Shown: piece after piece, positions 8,647 to 17,861 of the stretch
How the letters are laid out: every line of letters starts with the position of its first letter
How positions within the stretch are numbered: position 1 is the stretch's first letter
Assembly: GCA_023954715.1 (NCBI GenBank)
Contig: JAGSHD010000001.1
Location: 172,468 to 236,467, forward strand
Direction: 5' to 3'
Origin: Candidatus Cloacimonadota bacterium
Lineage (GTDB): Bacteria > Muiribacteriota > UBA6191
Length of the DNA stretch: 64,000 nucleotides
The notes under the pieces: generated by a model
What the model saw: the letters and a program-made list of their open reading frames with translations, nothing else
Database searches by the model: none
What the model was told of the DNA's origin: nothing
Position numbers and translations under genes: made by a program

Positions 8647-10023
8647 TTACGCTAAATCCTTTTCTAATAAAGAACAAAGTATTTTTAGTATCTTGTCAGC
8701 AATCACTTCATCATAAGTTAAGTATATTTGTTTAATATGTGAAGACGATAAATCAATATATTCACTATCAGATATATTTTCTTGTTCATCTCCATATACG
8801 TGGGCAGTATTAGAAACTCCTAGATACTCTCTCAACTTCAATAAGTTTTTTAATTGATTTGTAGTTAAGATATTTTGATAGCTCTCAACAAAATCATTGG
8901 TTCGTGAGCGCGAGGATAACCTATCTAATTTAGAGCTCAAACAATACACCAAACTGTCACGAAACAAATCCAAACGAAAATCACGATCTGAATCTTCAAT
9001 TAAACTACGACCTCTTGTATTCTTGACAAAGCAACCTACCCAAAACTGTACAAAGTTCATATAGACTGTATCGTAAAAACTTGCAAAATCTACACTAACC
9101 GAAGATCCATCTATTGTCAGTTTACACAAACTACCACCATTGGACTCTATGTATTCCAATTCAAGTATCGTGACATTATCAATAAAACAAAAAATCACTT
9201 TACATTCGTCTGATGTTCTATCTTGATAGTAAGAGATATTCGCTAGATTGTATTGCCAACTAATAAGATGTTGCCTAAAAGTCTCAAGGTGCTTGACGCT
9301 AATTGGAGAGTGCTTTTTTTTACTAAACGTTTTAGAGCTCCCCCCAAATGAGTTTTTTTGGGATTTTCTTGCTTTACTGAGTGAAAAATCCTGTGTAAAT
9401 AAACTGATAAATTCTTTTAAAGTATGTTGACTTGTTAAAAGAATGCTAGAGCCAATTGATGGAAACTCATTCGTTAGCCAATACTCAAAAAAACACTCTA
9501 CTGCCTTTGTATGTGACTCGTTCCACTGCTCGAAATATTCAATTGGAAAATCTAAGCATAAATTAGTGGGTGATGTTTCACGGATTAACTTTATAGAAAG
9601 TCCGCCAGCATTATCAATATTCAAGCTAATATCTGGCTTCTCATGAATTAAATAACCCGTTGTGTGCCAATCACATTTTCTACTAGAGTAGTTATGAGTT
9701 GCTTCAATGATTTTGGGGATTTTTATTCCAATTTTACAGTTTTTTAATCCTTCTAGAATTTTCAATGATAAACCTCGAATCACTTCTCCTTGAGAGTCTC
9801 TGAGTTTATTGTTTATTTTAAATGAATCATCATACAAAGGGCGATTGATGTTAGAAGTAACCGAATCATTTAAAAGTAACTCTCCTTGATCGTTTACAAT
9901 ATTAAAACGAGGAACTGCAATTTTAAATTTTCTAGAATTTGCGAACAATTCGGAGATTTTAAATGGAGACATTGGTCCCTGTTTGTATCTAGTGAGTAAA
10001 GACTCAAAATCTGATCTTTCCAT
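8647..10023 (-). CDS. Hypothetical protein, paralogue of 10242-11642
   Basis: 458 aa from the ATG at 10023 (AAAGGG 8 nt upstream; a GTG at 10032 is less likely). No known family is recognised. It shares the N-terminal pattern RYKQGPMSP...SRKF...P-R-(F/Y)-N and many scattered blocks with the next gene upstream (THNYSS/IHNYES, DFPIEYF, FFEYWL, STKC..VIFC, AHVYG..). The two are therefore tandem duplicates. There is no signal peptide or membrane segment. The C-terminal end (SSHIKQIYLTYDEVIADKIL) is helical. Order and spacing (about 220 bp) suggest separate transcription or a relaxed operon. Function unknown. Confidence 0.65.
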   Translation of the reverse strand: MERSDFESLLTRYKQGPMSPFKISELFANSRKFKIAVPRFNIVNDQGELLLNDSVTSNINRPLYDDSFKINNKLRDSQGEVIRGLSLKILEGLKNCKIGIKIPKIIEATHNYSSRKCDWHTTGYLIHEKPDISLNIDNAGGLSIKLIRETSPTNLCLDFPIEYFEQWNESHTKAVECFFEYWLTNEFPSIGSSILLTSQHTLKEFISLFTQDFSLSKARKSQKNSFGGSSKTFSKKKHSPISVKHLETFRQHLISWQYNLANISYYQDRTSDECKVIFCFIDNVTILELEYIESNGGSLCKLTIDGSSVSVDFASFYDTVYMNFVQFWVGCFVKNTRGRSLIEDSDRDFRLDLFRDSLVYCLSSKLDRLSSRSRTNDFVESYQNILTTNQLKNLLKLREYLGVSNTAHVYGDEQENISDSEYIDLSSSHIKQIYLTYDEVIADKILKILCSLLEKDLA

Positions 10024-10137
10024 CAAATACACCCTTTCTTAACTTGGATCATAGTATTTAGCATTAGTGCTATTGTATAACTTTAGCAGTTTATCAAAAT
10101 TAATAAACATTAGCTATCATAACTACCAAAGACTATC

Positions 10138-10239
10138 TTGTTAGAGCTATCACACCAAGATCCAAAACCTTTTAGTAAATTTATTGCTGAAAGAATTCTT
10201 GAAACACAACGAGACTATTTAAGATTGTTAAGAGGATAA
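10138..10239 (+). pseudogene. Possible short gene remnant between the two paralogues
   Basis: A 33-codon plus-strand frame ending TAA at 10239 reads LLELSHQDPKPFSKFIAERI and then LETQRDYLRLLRG, which looks protein-like. It has no ATG, no ribosome site and a stop just upstream at 10114-10116. It could be the 3' end of a lost gene or a chance frame. Confidence 0.15.
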
Positions 10240-10241
10240 AA

Positions 10242-11642
10242 CTAATCAGTAACAACTTCTTTGTCTAATAGATAGCAAACCTTTTCTAGGATTAAGTCGG
10301 CTGTTTTAACATCATAAGCTAAAAACAATAGTTTAACCTGTGAAGTAGTTAGGTCATTTTGTTTACTAGCTAAAATGTTATCATCATCTTTACCATAAAC
10401 GTGTGCCATTTCAGTAACATTTAGATATCGTTTAAGATCCAATAAACACTCAAATACTTCTGGATCAAATATATCTTGATACGTTTTATCAAAATCATTA
10501 GATTTTGTATTGTCTGTAATTTGAGGTGATTTAAAACTCATACAATAATGCAACACTAATAAAAAGATCTCTAATCTGAAGTTGCCATAAGAGTTGTGAT
10601 CTAAAAAATCTGTTGTTGGGACTTTTATGAAGTATCCAAGCCAGATTCGTATAATATCTAAATAGATTTTATTATAAAAATCTATAAAATTTAATGATAG
10701 TGAAGCATTACCAACTCTTATTTTACAATATGGATTGCTTGAAGAGATATGATAGTCTAACTCTATAATTGTGGCATGGTTTCCACTACAAAATATGACT
10801 TTACAATTTTGGCCAGTCATGGTCTCAAAATAGGAGATTTTTGATGGAGCAAACCCCCAATCCATTAGGCAGGATTTAAAGTAAACCGCATGATCATAGT
10901 AGTACTGAAAAATTTCTTGATTTTTTTTGTCTTGTTTTTGAGTGAGTTGTTCTATGACTCTACCATAATATTTACTACTAGGTTTACGCCGATCCATCCA
11001 ACGAAACTCCGGTGTAAACTTACTAAGTAAACTGTAAAGTCGACTGCGATTACTTTTTACAAACGGAGAGTCTTTTTGGTGGTTAATATCTCTTAGCCAA
11101 TACTCAAAAAAGAACTTAATAATTTTTTCGTGTCGTGGTGCAATATCATTAAAATACTCTATTGGAAAGTCAAAATTAACAGCTACTGGAGAGTTTGACC
11201 TAGATATCTCAATTCTAAAACCACCACTTTCATTGATCAATAGTTTTATGTTTGGAGAAAAGCATAATTGATAGCCAGTAAGGTGATGAGCCATATCATT
11301 GCTTTCATAGTTATGAATCGCCACTAACACAGAAGGGGTTTGATAATTGAAATTACACTCCTTAAAGATCTGAACCACTCTAATAGCCCATCCTCGAACC
11401 AACTCTCCACTAGAGTCTACTATCTTAGAGTCAATCAATATAGAGTCATCAAATACAGGAATAGTTACGTTATATATCACATAATCTGTAAAGTGGATAA
11501 TCCCTAATTGATCAATATAATTATATCTCGGTATCGGATAATTAAACTTTCTCGACCCATTAAATAGATCGCGAATTAAAACAGGACTCATGGGGCCTTG
11601 TTTATAACGGTTTAACAATTGTAAAAGCTCATCTTTTTGCAT
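10242..11642 (-). CDS. Hypothetical protein, paralogue of 8647-10023
   Basis: 466 aa, same unrecognised family as its downstream neighbour. The N-terminus MQKDELLQLLNRYKQGPMSP aligns directly with MERSDFESLLTRYKQGPMSP. Both share a middle block with an invariant FDFPIEYF/DFPIEYF and FFEYWL, and a C-terminal AHVYGxDxxNI. The paralogues are clearly diverged, so the duplication is old. An inverted repeat sits just upstream of the ATG (11647-11662) and there is no clear Shine-Dalgarno sequence. Cytosolic by prediction. Function unknown. Confidence 0.65.
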   Translation of the reverse strand: MQKDELLQLLNRYKQGPMSPVLIRDLFNGSRKFNYPIPRYNYIDQLGIIHFTDYVIYNVTIPVFDDSILIDSKIVDSSGELVRGWAIRVVQIFKECNFNYQTPSVLVAIHNYESNDMAHHLTGYQLCFSPNIKLLINESGGFRIEISRSNSPVAVNFDFPIEYFNDIAPRHEKIIKFFFEYWLRDINHQKDSPFVKSNRSRLYSLLSKFTPEFRWMDRRKPSSKYYGRVIEQLTQKQDKKNQEIFQYYYDHAVYFKSCLMDWGFAPSKISYFETMTGQNCKVIFCSGNHATIIELDYHISSSNPYCKIRVGNASLSLNFIDFYNKIYLDIIRIWLGYFIKVPTTDFLDHNSYGNFRLEIFLLVLHYCMSFKSPQITDNTKSNDFDKTYQDIFDPEVFECLLDLKRYLNVTEMAHVYGKDDDNILASKQNDLTTSQVKLLFLAYDVKTADLILEKVCYLLDKEVVTD

Positions 11643-11646
11643 AGAA

Positions 11647-11662
11647 TATAATTGTAATTATA
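11647..11662. promoter_or_regulatory. Inverted repeat next to start codon
   Basis: TATAATT-GT-AATTATA, perfect 7-bp arms, ending 5 bp upstream of the ATG of the 466-aa gene. It occupies the place of a ribosome site. It could be an operator; AT-only arms make chance occurrence plausible. Confidence 0.3.
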
Positions 11663-11753
11663 CAAAGACATAGCAATGAATCCAAATTATATCTATGCAA
11701 AAATTAATAAGTTTTAAAGCCTATTTTTCAAAATTATTAGCTAAATCTATTGC

Positions 11754-12131
11754 TCATAAGTATTTCTTCAATAAATTAAGAGCTTTACTGCTAGTAGCAT
11801 CATAATTGATCCTTTGCCATACATGGTTTTCTGGATCAAAGCCTAAATGAGTAATATACTCTTTTTGGGCTATAAAGTACTGTCCTTTATAGCTTAATAA
11901 GTACCCACCAGACTCCTGTAAATATTTAGAAGCCTCATCATAATGGGCAAACCACTGATTTAAAAAAGGGGAGTGTTTAGCATACCAATCAATGTCCAAA
12001 GAGTCTTTATATGACTTCCAGTCTTTGTGATTTGCTTGTTGTGCAAGTAGCTCAAATGCTTCTTTTAGTTTTATACCATCTTGTTTAGCTAAGAGCTTGG
12101 CTTGGGTTTTTACTTTGTTTAGGGATATCAT
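11754..12131 (-). CDS. Small protein with glyoxalase-associated-type N-terminal helical motif
   Basis: 125 aa from the ATG at 12131, which has GGAG 7 nt upstream; an in-frame ATG 39 nt earlier has none. The N-terminal ~45 residues (VKTQAKLLAKQDGIKLKEAF, then a KDWKSYKDSL end) resemble the short helical motif that precedes many small glyoxalase-related and uncharacterised bacterial proteins, where a conserved DW/NW follows a helix pair. The C-terminal half (YLLSYKGQYFIAQKEYI) looks like a small beta-rich domain. Cytosolic. Function unknown. Confidence 0.6.
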   Translation of the reverse strand: MISLNKVKTQAKLLAKQDGIKLKEAFELLAQQANHKDWKSYKDSLDIDWYAKHSPFLNQWFAHYDEASKYLQESGGYLLSYKGQYFIAQKEYITHLGFDPENHVWQRINYDATSSKALNLLKKYL

Positions 12132-12297
12132 AATCTTTCTCCAGTATGACAATATAGTCTGCAATGCCATGAGATCAATTAAATATATTTTTTGAGGGAA
12201 GTGAGAAAATCTTTTGCAGACGCAGGCAACTTCGTTTACCTATACCTTAATTTACTCTACACAACAATAAATTACAATGTAAAATTTTTAAGAGATA

Positions 12298-12513
12298 TCA
12301 TTGCTCTCTTACCATATACAAAATACCTGACATAGCGATAGCCGCACCACCAAAAAGATATATAATTACAGCTAAAATCTCTGACCCAAAACAAAGCCTA
12401 ACCAAATAATCCTCTTGAGCATACTCTTTATTTTTCATAATCGAGCTTGCTCGCTGAGTACACAATAGCCCAAACAATAAAATTGCATAACCTACAACAT
12501 CATCTACTCTCAT
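12298..12513 (-). CDS. Small two-helix membrane protein
   Basis: 71 aa with two hydrophobic stretches (VVGYAILLFGLLC and ILAVIIYLFGGAAIAMSGILY) separated by a charged loop. AAAGGAG lies about 6 nt upstream of the ATG, which supports a real gene. It sits 28 nt downstream (minus strand) of the sulfurtransferase gene start region and could be cotranscribed with it. No family recognised. Confidence 0.6.
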   Translation of the reverse strand: MRVDDVVGYAILLFGLLCTQRASSIMKNKEYAQEDYLVRLCFGSEILAVIIYLFGGAAIAMSGILYMVREQ

Positions 12514-12540
12514 TTTGACTCCTTTGGGTATCTAAATGAA

Positions 12541-13374
12541 CTAACCAACCTCAATATCCAAACTCTCATCAGCGCCCCATTCGGTCCACGAGCCATCGTA
12601 TACGCAAATATTTTTATATCCACAAATAGTGGCTGCTAGAGCTAAAATACAGGCAGTAACACCGGATCCACAGGTAAAAGTTATCGGCTCATTTAAATCT
12701 GGTATGATTTTGTTGAAAACCTGCAATAAGTCTTTTTGAGGTAACATTTCAAATTTAGGTACTAGACTTCGAAAGTGAAGGTTGATTGAAGCAGGAATGT
12801 GTCCTGATCGTAAGCCTGCTCTAGTCTCGGACTCTGTACCGGTAAATCTTGAATTTGATCGAGCATCCAATATAAAACTACTTTTACTCGCTATGGACTC
12901 CAAAACACTATTTTTATCACAAATCAGATGATCTTGGTAAGTGGCTTGAAAATTTGATTTAGTCTTTTGCTCGAATTGTTGAACACATGGGTACCCTAAC
13001 TCTAGCCATCTTGGTAAACCACCATCTAAGACAGCCACTTTATCAAAACCCATAGCTTTAAACATCCACCAGACTCTAGGAGCCGAGTAGATACCTTTAT
13101 CATCATAGACTACAATAAAGTCTGTCATCTTAATTCCTAAAGCTGAAAGCTCTTTACTAAATTTATCAGCATTAGGCATAGTATTTGGTAGACCACTAGA
13201 TAAATCACATATTACATTTGAAAAATCAAAATGAAGTGATCCCTTAATTACTGATCTAGGTAATGTTTTTTCTGAGTCTTTAATCTGTGAGCCATTTAAC
13301 ACTACAAGATTTTCATTATTCAGATGCTCTAAAAGCCAATCTGATGAAACTAAATTACAATCATTTACTAACAT
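12541..13374 (-). CDS. sseA: Sulfurtransferase (3-mercaptopyruvate/thiosulfate type), tandem rhodanese
   Basis: 277 aa with two rhodanese domains, the usual size for the SseA/TST family. Domain 1 (non-catalytic) has the VVYDDKGIYSAPRVWWMFK block and ends at VAVLDGGLPRW. Domain 2 holds FILDARSNSRFTG and the catalytic loop CGSGVTA with Cys235. A CGSGVTA loop is the type seen in 3-mercaptopyruvate sulfurtransferases (CG[S/G]GVTA) rather than the CRKGVT of thiosulfate rhodanese. The enzyme passes sulfane sulfur to cyanide, thioredoxin or other acceptors. The start at 13374 has TAGGAGA immediately upstream; the 16-residue upstream extension is rejected. Confidence 0.9.
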   Translation of the reverse strand: MLVNDCNLVSSDWLLEHLNNENLVVLNGSQIKDSEKTLPRSVIKGSLHFDFSNVICDLSSGLPNTMPNADKFSKELSALGIKMTDFIVVYDDKGIYSAPRVWWMFKAMGFDKVAVLDGGLPRWLELGYPCVQQFEQKTKSNFQATYQDHLICDKNSVLESIASKSSFILDARSNSRFTGTESETRAGLRSGHIPASINLHFRSLVPKFEMLPQKDLLQVFNKIIPDLNEPITFTCGSGVTACILALAATICGYKNICVYDGSWTEWGADESLDIEVG

Positions 13375-13425
13375 AAGTCTCCTAAATTGCGTTGATAGAT
13401 AACTACTAAATATACCACCCACTAC

Positions 13426-13496
13426 TTGAGTTATAAACAGAATACAAATATCATATTAATCAAGTTAATTGTTTAACAAAAGTCAAGGAGGAAACT
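13426..13496 (+). repeat. Duplicated promoter/leader, copy 1
   Basis: The ~71 bp before the first WG-repeat gene match 15065-15135 closely: TTGAGTTATAAAC-GAATACAAATATCAT, then a GTTAAT-TTTAACAAAA block and an AAGGAG ribosome site. TTGAGT may be a -35 element and TATCAT a -10 element. The upstream leader was duplicated with the gene and stayed conserved, so it likely carries the promoter. Confidence 0.65.
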
Positions 13497-14903
13497 TTGG
13501 GCAGCAATTCCTATAACACTCAACGTGAGATAGATCTAATTGAGTTAGAGTTAAGTTTAGAAAAAGACCTTGATATACTGTTTGAAACTGGTTTTAATCA
13601 GTATGGAAGAGCCCTTTGTTGGAAAAAGCATCCGGGTTTTCCATATCGTACTCAATGCGTTATTAATCTGCAGGGTACGATTCTCGTACAGGCTAACTCT
13701 TATCTAAACAAATATGATAGGGCGGAGTATTATTACAAAGAGAAGCAGTTAACATTAGTAAAACTTTCAGAGTTAAAAGAAGATCTCAGCTATAAGTTAG
13801 AAGGTTCTGCTATTTGTGAAGATATTGATCCCTTCAATCAAGGTATTGCTAGAATAAAAATTGTAGTTCCTTTTCCTGATCATGTACCTAGTCCAAAAAG
13901 TGATGTTGTATATGGTACTAGTGAATATAATTATATCAACTTTAACGGAGATATAATTTTTTCGGAAAACTTCGCTGATGCTGCAAATTATTCTGATGGT
14001 TTGTTTCCAGTTAGGAGTTTTAAAGATAGAGAATGCTACTATTTAAGAATCGATAAAACTTCATTGTTACATAGACCTCAACCTGTTGTAATTTCTTCAA
14101 TGTATGGGCTGTTTATAGATAGTAATTACCATCTTATAAATTCATTTGATAAGCAATTGACAAACAAATGTACAACAATTACTTATACAGATAACCATCA
14201 AATCGCGCTAGTAGAATATGGTCCGTACACATATGATAAAAAATGTTGTTTCATTTTTCCTAATGGACAGAAGGTACCATATTTAGATATAAAAGCAGAG
14301 TATGAAAAATCTCATAAAGATGGAATTCGTCGAGATAGCGCTTTTTCAAACGGTATTATATCAATTGTTATTGAGGGTTACGGTATTAAGCATATAAATC
14401 TTGAGGGTCAGCTACTATCGAAAGTTCATTTTTCTATAAGTGATTTATTGAGTTATCATAGTTCCGTAGACTTGCATAAATTTTCACAAGGATTTGCTGT
14501 TGTAAAAACACCAAAGGGTTTCAATTATATTAATCAAAGAGGTGAGTTATTACTGAAGGAGTTTAAAAATTTTGCGGGTCCTTTTTCATCAGGTTTGGCT
14601 TTAGTTAAAAATGAGCAAGGTGATTACTATTTCATTGATAGAAGGGGTAAAAAAAGATTTAATATATCTATACCAGATGTATATAGATCTATAGTATTGT
14701 TGGGTCGAGTTCAAGTTACTCCAATAGAAAACGATCAGATAAAATTTGAGCAAGTATCAATTTTCGATTTGGATGGGAATTTTATGTGTGAAACTACCAG
14801 TTCATTATCAAATTTAGATGACCAGTTTAGTATGTTTTTAAAAGAGGATTATCTAGATTGGTGGGGTAACAAGGTACAGTACCATCGAGGAGTTAGACAA
14901 TAA
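13497..14903 (+). CDS. WG-repeat protein, paralogue 1
   Basis: 468 aa, TTG start with AGGAGG 6 nt upstream. It contains repeated beta-type units of the WG-repeat kind: FSQGFAVVKTPKGFNYINQR-GE, FSSGLALVKNEQGDYYFIDR-xG, and in the first half FNQGIARIKIV...YNYINFNGD, which is the G-x-A-x-V-x-x...(Y/F)-I-(D/N)-x-x-G pattern. WG-repeat proteins are usually surface or cytosolic scaffolds, often in multigene families. There is no signal peptide. The first ~45 residues, beginning TQREIDLIELELSLEKDLDI, are almost identical in the next gene. The exact role is unknown. Confidence 0.8.
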   Translation: MGSNSYNTQREIDLIELELSLEKDLDILFETGFNQYGRALCWKKHPGFPYRTQCVINLQGTILVQANSYLNKYDRAEYYYKEKQLTLVKLSELKEDLSYKLEGSAICEDIDPFNQGIARIKIVVPFPDHVPSPKSDVVYGTSEYNYINFNGDIIFSENFADAANYSDGLFPVRSFKDRECYYLRIDKTSLLHRPQPVVISSMYGLFIDSNYHLINSFDKQLTNKCTTITYTDNHQIALVEYGPYTYDKKCCFIFPNGQKVPYLDIKAEYEKSHKDGIRRDSAFSNGIISIVIEGYGIKHINLEGQLLSKVHFSISDLLSYHSSVDLHKFSQGFAVVKTPKGFNYINQRGELLLKEFKNFAGPFSSGLALVKNEQGDYYFIDRRGKKRFNISIPDVYRSIVLLGRVQVTPIENDQIKFEQVSIFDLDGNFMCETTSSLSNLDDQFSMFLKEDYLDWWGNKVQYHRGVRQ

Positions 14904-15064
14904 CAAGAATATGTAAAAACGACCTAATTAAAATAGTAGCTGCTTTATGTAGTTTTGAAAACTCCATTGATTTAAAAATCCAAAATCCGTGGTGATGCCT
15001 AACAAACTTTATCACTTATTATTACAATAGTATCGCTAAATTCTACAAATAGTTCATTCAATGA

Positions 15065-15135
15065 TTGAGTTATAAACTGAATACAAATATCATGTTAACT
15101 CAGTTAATCATTTAACAAAAAACAAGGAGAAAACT
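15065..15135 (+). repeat. Duplicated promoter/leader, copy 2
   Basis: Second copy of the leader described at 13426-13496, directly upstream of the second WG-repeat gene. It ends in AAGGAGAAAAC before the TTG start. The 14904-15064 stretch before it holds no gene. Confidence 0.65.
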
Positions 15136-16509
15136 TTGAATAGTTATTCCTATAGCACTCAACGTGAAATTGATCTAATTGAGTTAGAGTTAAGTTTAGA
15201 AAAAGATCTTGATATACTGTTTGAAACTGGTTTTAATCAGTATGGAAGGGCCCTTTGTTGGAAAAAACATCCAAACAATTCTTATAAAACACAATGTGTA
15301 ATTAACCTACAAGGTGAACTTTTATACCAATCTGATTCGTTCTTAAATAGATACGAGAAGGCTCAATATTTAGAAAAACAAGAACAGCCTTATGCCGATG
15401 TACTTAAAACTTTATCTTTGAACACTGAATATACAGACATTCAACCATTTTATTTTGGCTATGCCGTAGTTAGAGTAATAAATGCTTTTAGTAATGTAGG
15501 TGCTCAAGATAGAGCAAATATCATGGCTAGCACGAATGAGTATAACTACATTGATGTTAACGGAAAACTTCTCTTCAAAAAGGGGTTTTTAGAAGCAAAG
15601 AACTTTACCGGAAAGGTCTTTCCAATTCAGTCTGCTAGTGATAGAGAATACTATTTGCTAAAGATTAATCAAGAGAAGCTACATTATCAACAACCCTATG
15701 ACTTTGAGTCTAGTATCCATGGTTTTTTTATTGATAAGAACTTTCTTTTAGTGAATGAACTTGATCAACAATTTACAGATACTTGCACGACACTTATTTT
15801 CACTAACAATCATGAATTGGCTTTCGTAGAATATGGTAGTGACTCTAGTGATACAAAGGTATTCTTCTTAGATTCGAATGGACAAAGACATATAAATCAA
15901 GAGCTATCTAAAAAACTAAGTTCATTTAATAATTCTCAAGCTAGCCACACAGAGTTTTCAAGTGGAATAATAACTAGAGTTATTGATGACATTGGAGTTA
16001 TACATATCAACTTAGAGGGCACTTTACTCAATTCAATCCCTTTTGAATTGAGTGGTTCTAATATCTATCATGAATCATCTGAAATATTCAAATTTAGCCA
16101 AGGATTTGCTGTGGTAAAAACAAATCAAGGCTATAACTATATTAATCAAAGAGGTGAGTTTTTACTCGAAAAATATATGAGTCTAGCTTGGCCATTTTCA
16201 TCAGGTGTAGCGGTTGTTTGCAATAAAAAAGGAAACTATTTTTTGATCAATAGATTGGGAAACCCGATTTGTAAAATTGCAATAAATGAATTGATTGAAG
16301 TTGAAGTTGCAGTTGGTCGAATAATTTTAACTCTGCAAGATGAAGAAGAGATTACAATTATAGATTTGGATGGAAAAGTAATTTGCGAAAATGCGGAGGA
16401 TTTTTTTTACGAGATAGATGAATTCTATATATCAAGTGAAGAAGAAGATTTTAACTGGTGGGGTGAAGAAGAGGATTTTGATTGGCTTGACGAAGAAATA
16501 GAAGATTGA
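15136..16509 (+). CDS. WG-repeat protein, paralogue 2, with acidic C-terminus
   Basis: 457 aa, TTG start preceded by AAGGAG. Same domain plan as the gene upstream: FYFGYAVVRVI...YNYIDVNGK, FSQGFAVVKTNQGYNYINQR, FSSGVAVVCNKKGNYFLINR. The C-terminal 25 residues have become strongly acidic, with a repeated unit (E-E-D-F-N-W-W-G-E and E-E-D-F-D-W-L-D-E) where paralogue 1 has only DYLDWWGNKV. The near-identical N-termini with diverging centres suggest the N-terminus binds a common partner and the repeats have specialised. Confidence 0.8.
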   Translation: MNSYSYSTQREIDLIELELSLEKDLDILFETGFNQYGRALCWKKHPNNSYKTQCVINLQGELLYQSDSFLNRYEKAQYLEKQEQPYADVLKTLSLNTEYTDIQPFYFGYAVVRVINAFSNVGAQDRANIMASTNEYNYIDVNGKLLFKKGFLEAKNFTGKVFPIQSASDREYYLLKINQEKLHYQQPYDFESSIHGFFIDKNFLLVNELDQQFTDTCTTLIFTNNHELAFVEYGSDSSDTKVFFLDSNGQRHINQELSKKLSSFNNSQASHTEFSSGIITRVIDDIGVIHINLEGTLLNSIPFELSGSNIYHESSEIFKFSQGFAVVKTNQGYNYINQRGEFLLEKYMSLAWPFSSGVAVVCNKKGNYFLINRLGNPICKIAINELIEVEVAVGRIILTLQDEEEITIIDLDGKVICENAEDFFYEIDEFYISSEEEDFNWWGEEEDFDWLDEEIED

Positions 16510-16514
16510 TTTAT

Positions 16515-16547
16515 AAAGTCTCCTTATCTGCAACGATAGGAGACTTT
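16515..16547. terminator. Bidirectional terminator-like hairpin
   Basis: AAAGTCTCCTTATC pairs with GATAGGAGACTTT (one bulge) across a 6-nt loop, between the stop of the WG gene (16509) and the stop of ilvE (16558), which are convergent. The U-tract is short on both sides, but the position is right. Confidence 0.6.
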
Positions 16548-16557
16548 CAATAAATAT

Positions 16558-17637
16558 TTAGTGCTTGCGCTCTACTTTTTGTAGCCAACCATCTGGTGCT
16601 TTGATGCTACCTTTTTGAATCCCAGTCAAAGTATCATATAGTCTTTGCGTTACTGGACCAATTTTGCCTTCACCAACAGTATAAGTTGTCTCATTTTCTA
16701 GAATGTAAGATCCAACAGGACTAACTCCAGCTGCTGTACCAAAACCACCACATTCAGTGATATGACCACTTTGTATATCTGCCATAAATTTTTGAAAACC
16801 AATAAACTCTTGTCGAATAGTCAATCCCTCAAGCTCTAACTCTAACATGGAGCAAGAAGTAATTGATTTTAAGATAGTATCTGTAAAATGAGGAATAATC
16901 ACCTCGTTATCTTTAGTTACATGATAGTGGTTCATTGCTCCGGCTTCTTCAATGAATTGATTGGTAGCATCTAAATACAAAACTTGAGATGCGTCAAATT
17001 TTTGAGCAAATTGAATCGATCTCATTGAACATCCGTAGTTACCACCAGCTTTAGCCGCTCCACTACCACCAGGTGCAGCACGGTGAAACCGACTTGTAAT
17101 TAAAAGCTTAATGGGATCAGAAAAACCGGCCTTGTAATATGGTCCACTAGGCGATAAAAATACACAATAAGTATACGTCTTACTTGGCTTAACACCTAAA
17201 GAGTCACTTGTACCAAACATAAATGGTCTCAAGTACATGGATGCTCCGTCTTGCTCCGGAAACCACAATCTCTCAACATCCATCAAAGCATGCATAGCCT
17301 CTAGCTGTATTTCTACATCGATTTCAGGCATAATCATGATTTTAGCCGACTCATTTAATCTTTTAGCGTTTTCATCCCATCGAAATCCATAAATCTCACC
17401 ATCTTCATGCTTAAATGATTTACATCCTTCAAATATCTCTTGTCCATAATGTAAAACAACGGCTCCTGGAGCAACTGCAATATCTCCGTAAGGTACAACT
17501 CGAGCGTTCGTCCATTGCTCTCCATCATAGTCCATAAGAAACATGTGATCTGTTCGTGTTTTACCAAATATCAATTGCTCGGTAGGAACAAATTGCTCGG
17601 TTCGGCGATCTGATTTTAAAGTGTAGTCAATGTGCAT
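16558..17637 (-). CDS. ilvE: Branched-chain amino acid aminotransferase
   Basis: 359 aa, fold-type IV PLP aminotransferase of the longer (~360 aa) bacterial/eukaryotic BCAT group. It interconverts Leu, Ile and Val with their 2-oxo acids using glutamate/2-oxoglutarate. The PLP lysine is K196 in GSGAAKAGGNYG. Other family marks are GQEIFEGCKSF near residue 65, YLRPFMFG, FIEEAGAMN, and GFGTAAGVSPVG near the C-terminus (phosphate-binding turn). The gene is monocistronic: a terminator-like hairpin follows it and a 224-bp gene-free stretch (17638-17861) lies upstream. Confidence 0.95.
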   Translation of the reverse strand: MHIDYTLKSDRRTEQFVPTEQLIFGKTRTDHMFLMDYDGEQWTNARVVPYGDIAVAPGAVVLHYGQEIFEGCKSFKHEDGEIYGFRWDENAKRLNESAKIMIMPEIDVEIQLEAMHALMDVERLWFPEQDGASMYLRPFMFGTSDSLGVKPSKTYTYCVFLSPSGPYYKAGFSDPIKLLITSRFHRAAPGGSGAAKAGGNYGCSMRSIQFAQKFDASQVLYLDATNQFIEEAGAMNHYHVTKDNEVIIPHFTDTILKSITSCSMLELELEGLTIRQEFIGFQKFMADIQSGHITECGGFGTAAGVSPVGSYILENETTYTVGEGKIGPVTQRLYDTLTGIQKGSIKAPDGWLQKVERKH

Positions 17638-17861
17638 TTTAACTCCATTTAAGAGTGAATACTCTTAGTTGAATGAGATGAATACATGGAATCTCAAAAT
17701 TGTACGGGATGCTCTATAACGGTAACAAACAACCCAATGTTTTGTATCCTTTACTTTCTTTATTTTTGTTGAATATGGCAAGTAAAACTAGATAAAATAT
17801 AGCCTGAAAGTAATTAGGACAAGTATATGATATTTCGTTTTAAATTTCCAGTTTTTTACGA

